This document shows, in pieces, positions 54,453 to 56,632 of a stretch of DNA of 56,632 nucleotides. A program made the translations under genes and the position numbers. This DNA is from a virus. Position 1 is the first letter of the stretch, and each line of letters starts with the position of its first letter. The notes beneath the pieces were generated by a model. That model was not told where the DNA came from, searched no databases, and was given only the letters and a program-made list of their open reading frames with translations. The DNA is taken from the IMG/VR virus record IMGVR_UViG_3300005613_003813, positions 1 through 56,632 of that record, one strand, 5' to 3'.

Positions 54453-55134
54453 CTATATTCTGATACACCTCTTTCACTCCCTCCATATACTTTTCCCTAG
54501 TTTCTTTACCGTCGCCCCAATAGGGCAAGGTGTGAATTGGTTTACGCTCGCTGTCGGTATAATATCTCATTGAGCGGTGGGTTTTAATTTGAAAGACGGG
54601 GTTCTCCGTCTCAAACATTTCTATCTGGTTTGGCCAGAATACATCCGACCTGCGGTGCCTCTCTTTAGGAAAATTCTTTTCCTCGGCACTCCACTGCGGG
54701 GCGCCCTCAAATAATTTCTCTAGAGTATTGAGATAAAACACCCTCCCAATCACCTGTGAGTGGGTCGCCCCCCCTGGTTTGTGAAACCAGTAACTGCGGT
54801 GGTCGGGCATCACGTAAAGATTGGAGTTGCGGTAGCAGCGGTCGTCTCTCGACGGGGTGTATTCAAAGTAGTCGGGCGGGTAGAGGCAGTCGGCCTCGGC
54901 GGAGACCACAAACTTTGTTTTAGCGTGCTCGCAAGCAATCTGAGTTTGGCGAAAGAAGTTAAACCCCGAAACCCCGACATCGTCTCCAACGCAAATGTTA
55001 GTCCCAAAGTCAATCGGTTTTTGGGTAACACTAATGATTGGCAAACCTCCACAGTTCTTGAGGATATTGTCTCTTATCCGCTGTTCAAACTTCGGGTCCT
55101 CCATATTGCTACTGCAGTAAATTATAGTTTTCAT
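54439..55134 (-). CDS. Glycosyltransferase-like protein
   Basis: The product is about 231 residues from ATG 55134 (GAGGTGGAAGAT), overlapping the previous stop. KTIIYCSSNMEDPKFEQRI at the start, FVVSAEADCLYPPDYFEYTP with the acidic metal site, and HRSYWFHKPGG. Paralogue of 53047-53778. Both may belong to an undescribed GT-A group limited to phage glycan islands. Confidence 0.65.
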   Translation of the reverse strand: MKTIIYCSSNMEDPKFEQRIRDNILKNCGGLPIISVTQKPIDFGTNICVGDDVGVSGFNFFRQTQIACEHAKTKFVVSAEADCLYPPDYFEYTPSRDDRCYRNSNLYVMPDHRSYWFHKPGGATHSQVIGRVFYLNTLEKLFEGAPQWSAEEKNFPKERHRRSDVFWPNQIEMFETENPVFQIKTHRSMRYYTDSERKPIHTLPYWGDGKETREKYMEGVKEVYQNIDENN

Positions 55135-55922
55135 ATCTTCCACCTCGGTCGAATATCATTCTCGTAGTAATCCCCCCAAACCTTCAAGGCGTAGAGCCCG
55201 CTCTCGTTCCTAATAGACGGGTTCTCCTTTGTACCTTCGTGACGACCCTTAACAAAAGAGCGGTGCTTGTGAGCAAACCAAGTATCCTTATCAACAATCA
55301 ACCGACCCCCCGCTTTCCAGGTCTTGAAGACAATTTCGTGGCTGTCTTGGTACATTTGTCCATACCCCTTGGTCTGGAGTTCTCCAATTACATCCTCCCA
55401 CCACTTCTTGGGCATTAGCCACATCGAACCCTGCATCGCCATCGACTCAACCAGGTTTCTGTCTTTGTATTTTTCGTCCCTCTCTTTCCACCTCATCCCT
55501 GCAAATTTCCTCCCGCCTTGAATAACCAACTTCTCGGTTATCACGGGTTCTAAGTCCATCCTCTCCCACTTTTCGGGGTCAAGGAAATATCTGGTAGCCG
55601 TCATTATCCAGTTCGGTTTACAGTCTCTGGTTAGCACTCTGTCGTATCCCTTGCCAAACATACAGTGTTGGTCGGAGCGGAGGATGAATTCTCCCCCTGC
55701 TAATTGGACACCTGCGTTTATAGCCCCCCTCATACCCCTATTTGCCCCGAGGTGGGCGTAGATGACTCTTGGATCGTCTGGTAGTTCGAAATCGGGCCAG
55801 AAACCATCGAGGACAACAATTATTTCCATCTGGTCTCCCAATTCTGAGTTTTCCAACAAGGAGTTAATCGTTGGAACTACATAGGGATCTTTGTAGGCAG
55901 GGATTACACAACTCAATTTCAT
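55131..55922 (-). CDS. GT2-family glycosyltransferase
   Basis: The product is 263 residues: LSCVIPAYKDPYVVPTIN, IIVVLDGFWPDFELPDDP, FILRSDQHCMFGKGYD (metal site), MQGSMWLMPKKWWEDV and GGRLIVDKDTWFAHKHRS. It is a close paralogue of the gene at 1-875 in layout and motifs. It starts three bases before the stop of the adjacent methyltransferase. Confidence 0.85.
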   Translation of the reverse strand: MKLSCVIPAYKDPYVVPTINSLLENSELGDQMEIIVVLDGFWPDFELPDDPRVIYAHLGANRGMRGAINAGVQLAGGEFILRSDQHCMFGKGYDRVLTRDCKPNWIMTATRYFLDPEKWERMDLEPVITEKLVIQGGRKFAGMRWKERDEKYKDRNLVESMAMQGSMWLMPKKWWEDVIGELQTKGYGQMYQDSHEIVFKTWKAGGRLIVDKDTWFAHKHRSFVKGRHEGTKENPSIRNESGLYALKVWGDYYENDIRPRWKI

Positions 55923-56518
55923 TTTCTAACCACCACTAATTTATTGTTACGGAACTTCTTCGGAGTAAACCCAACCACCTCAACTTTATAATCACTCAAA
56001 GCCCGTGAGATTTTTCTTGTCCACTCGGTATCTTCAATTATATAGGTAACGCCGTCATCCAACAATGGGAGGAGTGTTTGAGCGAGAAAAATCTGGTGGG
56101 GGGACCTATGGGAGCCGTCATCAACAAACAGATCAATATCCGAGCCCGCCTGCTCTACCAACCGTTCAATATCTTCTTTTTTAGTTTCGTCGCAGAGGAA
56201 GGTTTTAATCCGCTCGTCCTCAAACAGCGTATCTGGGCGGATGTCCGCCCCATAGATTTGGGCATTGGGGAAGAAGTCCCGCCACATTTTTAAACTAGCG
56301 CCGCGTTTGTATTTCCTTTTTAATTGGTTGTCCCAGACCTCACTAACGTGCTTCATACAACCGTAGTAACCAATACCCATCTCTAAGACCTTTTTGACTT
56401 CGCTTCGTTTGTCTTTGAAGAGTTTGTAGTAATAGGGGGTATAGGAGTGCTTAATCTGAGGGCATTTGTCGGTGCCGTATTTGTACGCAATTTCACAAAG
56501 TTCGGTTAGATTTTCCAT
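55919..56518 (-). CDS. Class I SAM-dependent methyltransferase
   Basis: The product is 199 residues. ATG 56518 is used; the longer frame to 56572 belongs to the terminal repeat and to the neighbouring GT reading frame. YKYGTDKCPQIKHSYTPYYY is a marker of a sugar-modifying methyltransferase group, VLEMGIGYYG is motif I, IYGADIRPDTLF motif II, and DLFVDDGSHRSPHQIF the catalytic region. Likely O-methylation of a glycan. Confidence 0.82.
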   Translation of the reverse strand: MENLTELCEIAYKYGTDKCPQIKHSYTPYYYKLFKDKRSEVKKVLEMGIGYYGCMKHVSEVWDNQLKRKYKRGASLKMWRDFFPNAQIYGADIRPDTLFEDERIKTFLCDETKKEDIERLVEQAGSDIDLFVDDGSHRSPHQIFLAQTLLPLLDDGVTYIIEDTEWTRKISRALSDYKVEVVGFTPKKFRNNKLVVVRK

Positions 56519-56632
56519 AACGCACGCTCCTCTGGCCAGGACGGTACTGGCCAAAACTTCTCCACCAACCAAGAAAAGGGATGCTTCATGCCGACTTCCT
56601 CGTTGTTTATCCAGTGCTTCGCCGCTCGGGAG
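56506..56632 (-). CDS. C-terminal end of the glycosyltransferase at 1-875
   Basis: The frame continues from base 1 across the circle: SWLVEKFWPVPSW, then ERALWKI and TAA at 56506-56508. It overlaps the first codons of the methyltransferase at 55919-56518 by 13 bases. Bases 56510-56632 duplicate 1-123. Confidence 0.85.
   Translation of the reverse strand, partial: SRAAKHWINNEEVGMKHPFSWLVEKFWPVPSWPEERALWKI
56510..56632. repeat. Terminal direct repeat, right copy
   Basis: This is the second copy of the 123-base repeat at 1-123. It holds the last 41 codons of the glycosyltransferase whose body is at 1-875, except the final codon and stop, which lie just before the repeat. Confidence 0.95.

Overview
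The window is a complete or nearly complete genome of a tailed bacteriophage, assembled as a circle: the first 123 bases (1-123) recur exactly as the last 123 (56510-56632), so the unique length is about 56,509 bp. The virion genes (terminase, portal, scaffold, coat, head-tail adaptor, gp10-like tail stabiliser, very large internal virion proteins, no tape measure, no tail tube or sheath) indicate a short-tailed, podovirus-like particle. Strong Shine-Dalgarno sites (GGAGGTGA, GGGGGGTGA), sigma70-type promoters and rho-independent terminators point to a bacterial host. The host cannot be named from the sequence. No integrase, DNA polymerase, primase, helicase or RNA polymerase was found, so the phage probably relies on the host replisome.

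Layout, mostly minus strand. 1-2262 (continuous through the circle with 51.3-56.5 kb): small virion proteins and glycosyltransferases. 2.2-11.3 kb: coat, scaffold, portal, TerL (interrupted by an intein in its Walker A motif) and TerS. 11.5-13.8 kb: a plus-strand operon of small genes behind a near-consensus promoter, ending in a regulator that joins an XRE-type HTH to the end of sigma70 region 4.2. 13.8-23.4 kb: small structural-like proteins, then glycosyltransferases, methyltransferases, an SDR epimerase and a GT75/RGP-like UDP-arabinopyranose mutase that carries a second intein. 23.4-33 kb: early or accessory region with nuclease, RlpA-like lysis protein, a compact ubiquitin-like conjugation operon (Ubl, coiled coil/E2, JAB protease, E1), an ssDNA-binding candidate, a Tad2-like anti-Thoeris candidate, HNH homing endonucleases, a duplicated palindromic operator and a hairpin-rich non-coding region. 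33.1-47.5 kb: holin, C39-like lysin, muralytic enzyme, giant internal virion proteins, tail and adaptor proteins. 47.6-51.3 kb: a tail-fibre-like protein with about 700 residues of Ser-Pro repeats. 51.3 kb to the end and round to 875: a second glycan cassette including a UDP-glucose dehydrogenase.

How it fits together. About eleven glycosyltransferase-like genes, five methyltransferases, a sugar epimerase, a UDP-sugar dehydrogenase and a UDP-Ara mutase form a large glycan pathway placed beside virion genes. A plausible substrate is the Ser/Pro-repeat stalk of the fibre. The most notable system is the five-gene ubiquitin-like operon. Its 72-residue modifier ends in GGR, its E2-like protein has an HPxV...GxxC motif, its JAB protein has a full JAMM motif, and its E1 has an intact nucleotide-binding motif and candidate catalytic Cys. 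Two of its junctions look like frameshift sites: an A14 run between coiled coil and E2, and G_GGA_AAG between JAB and E1.
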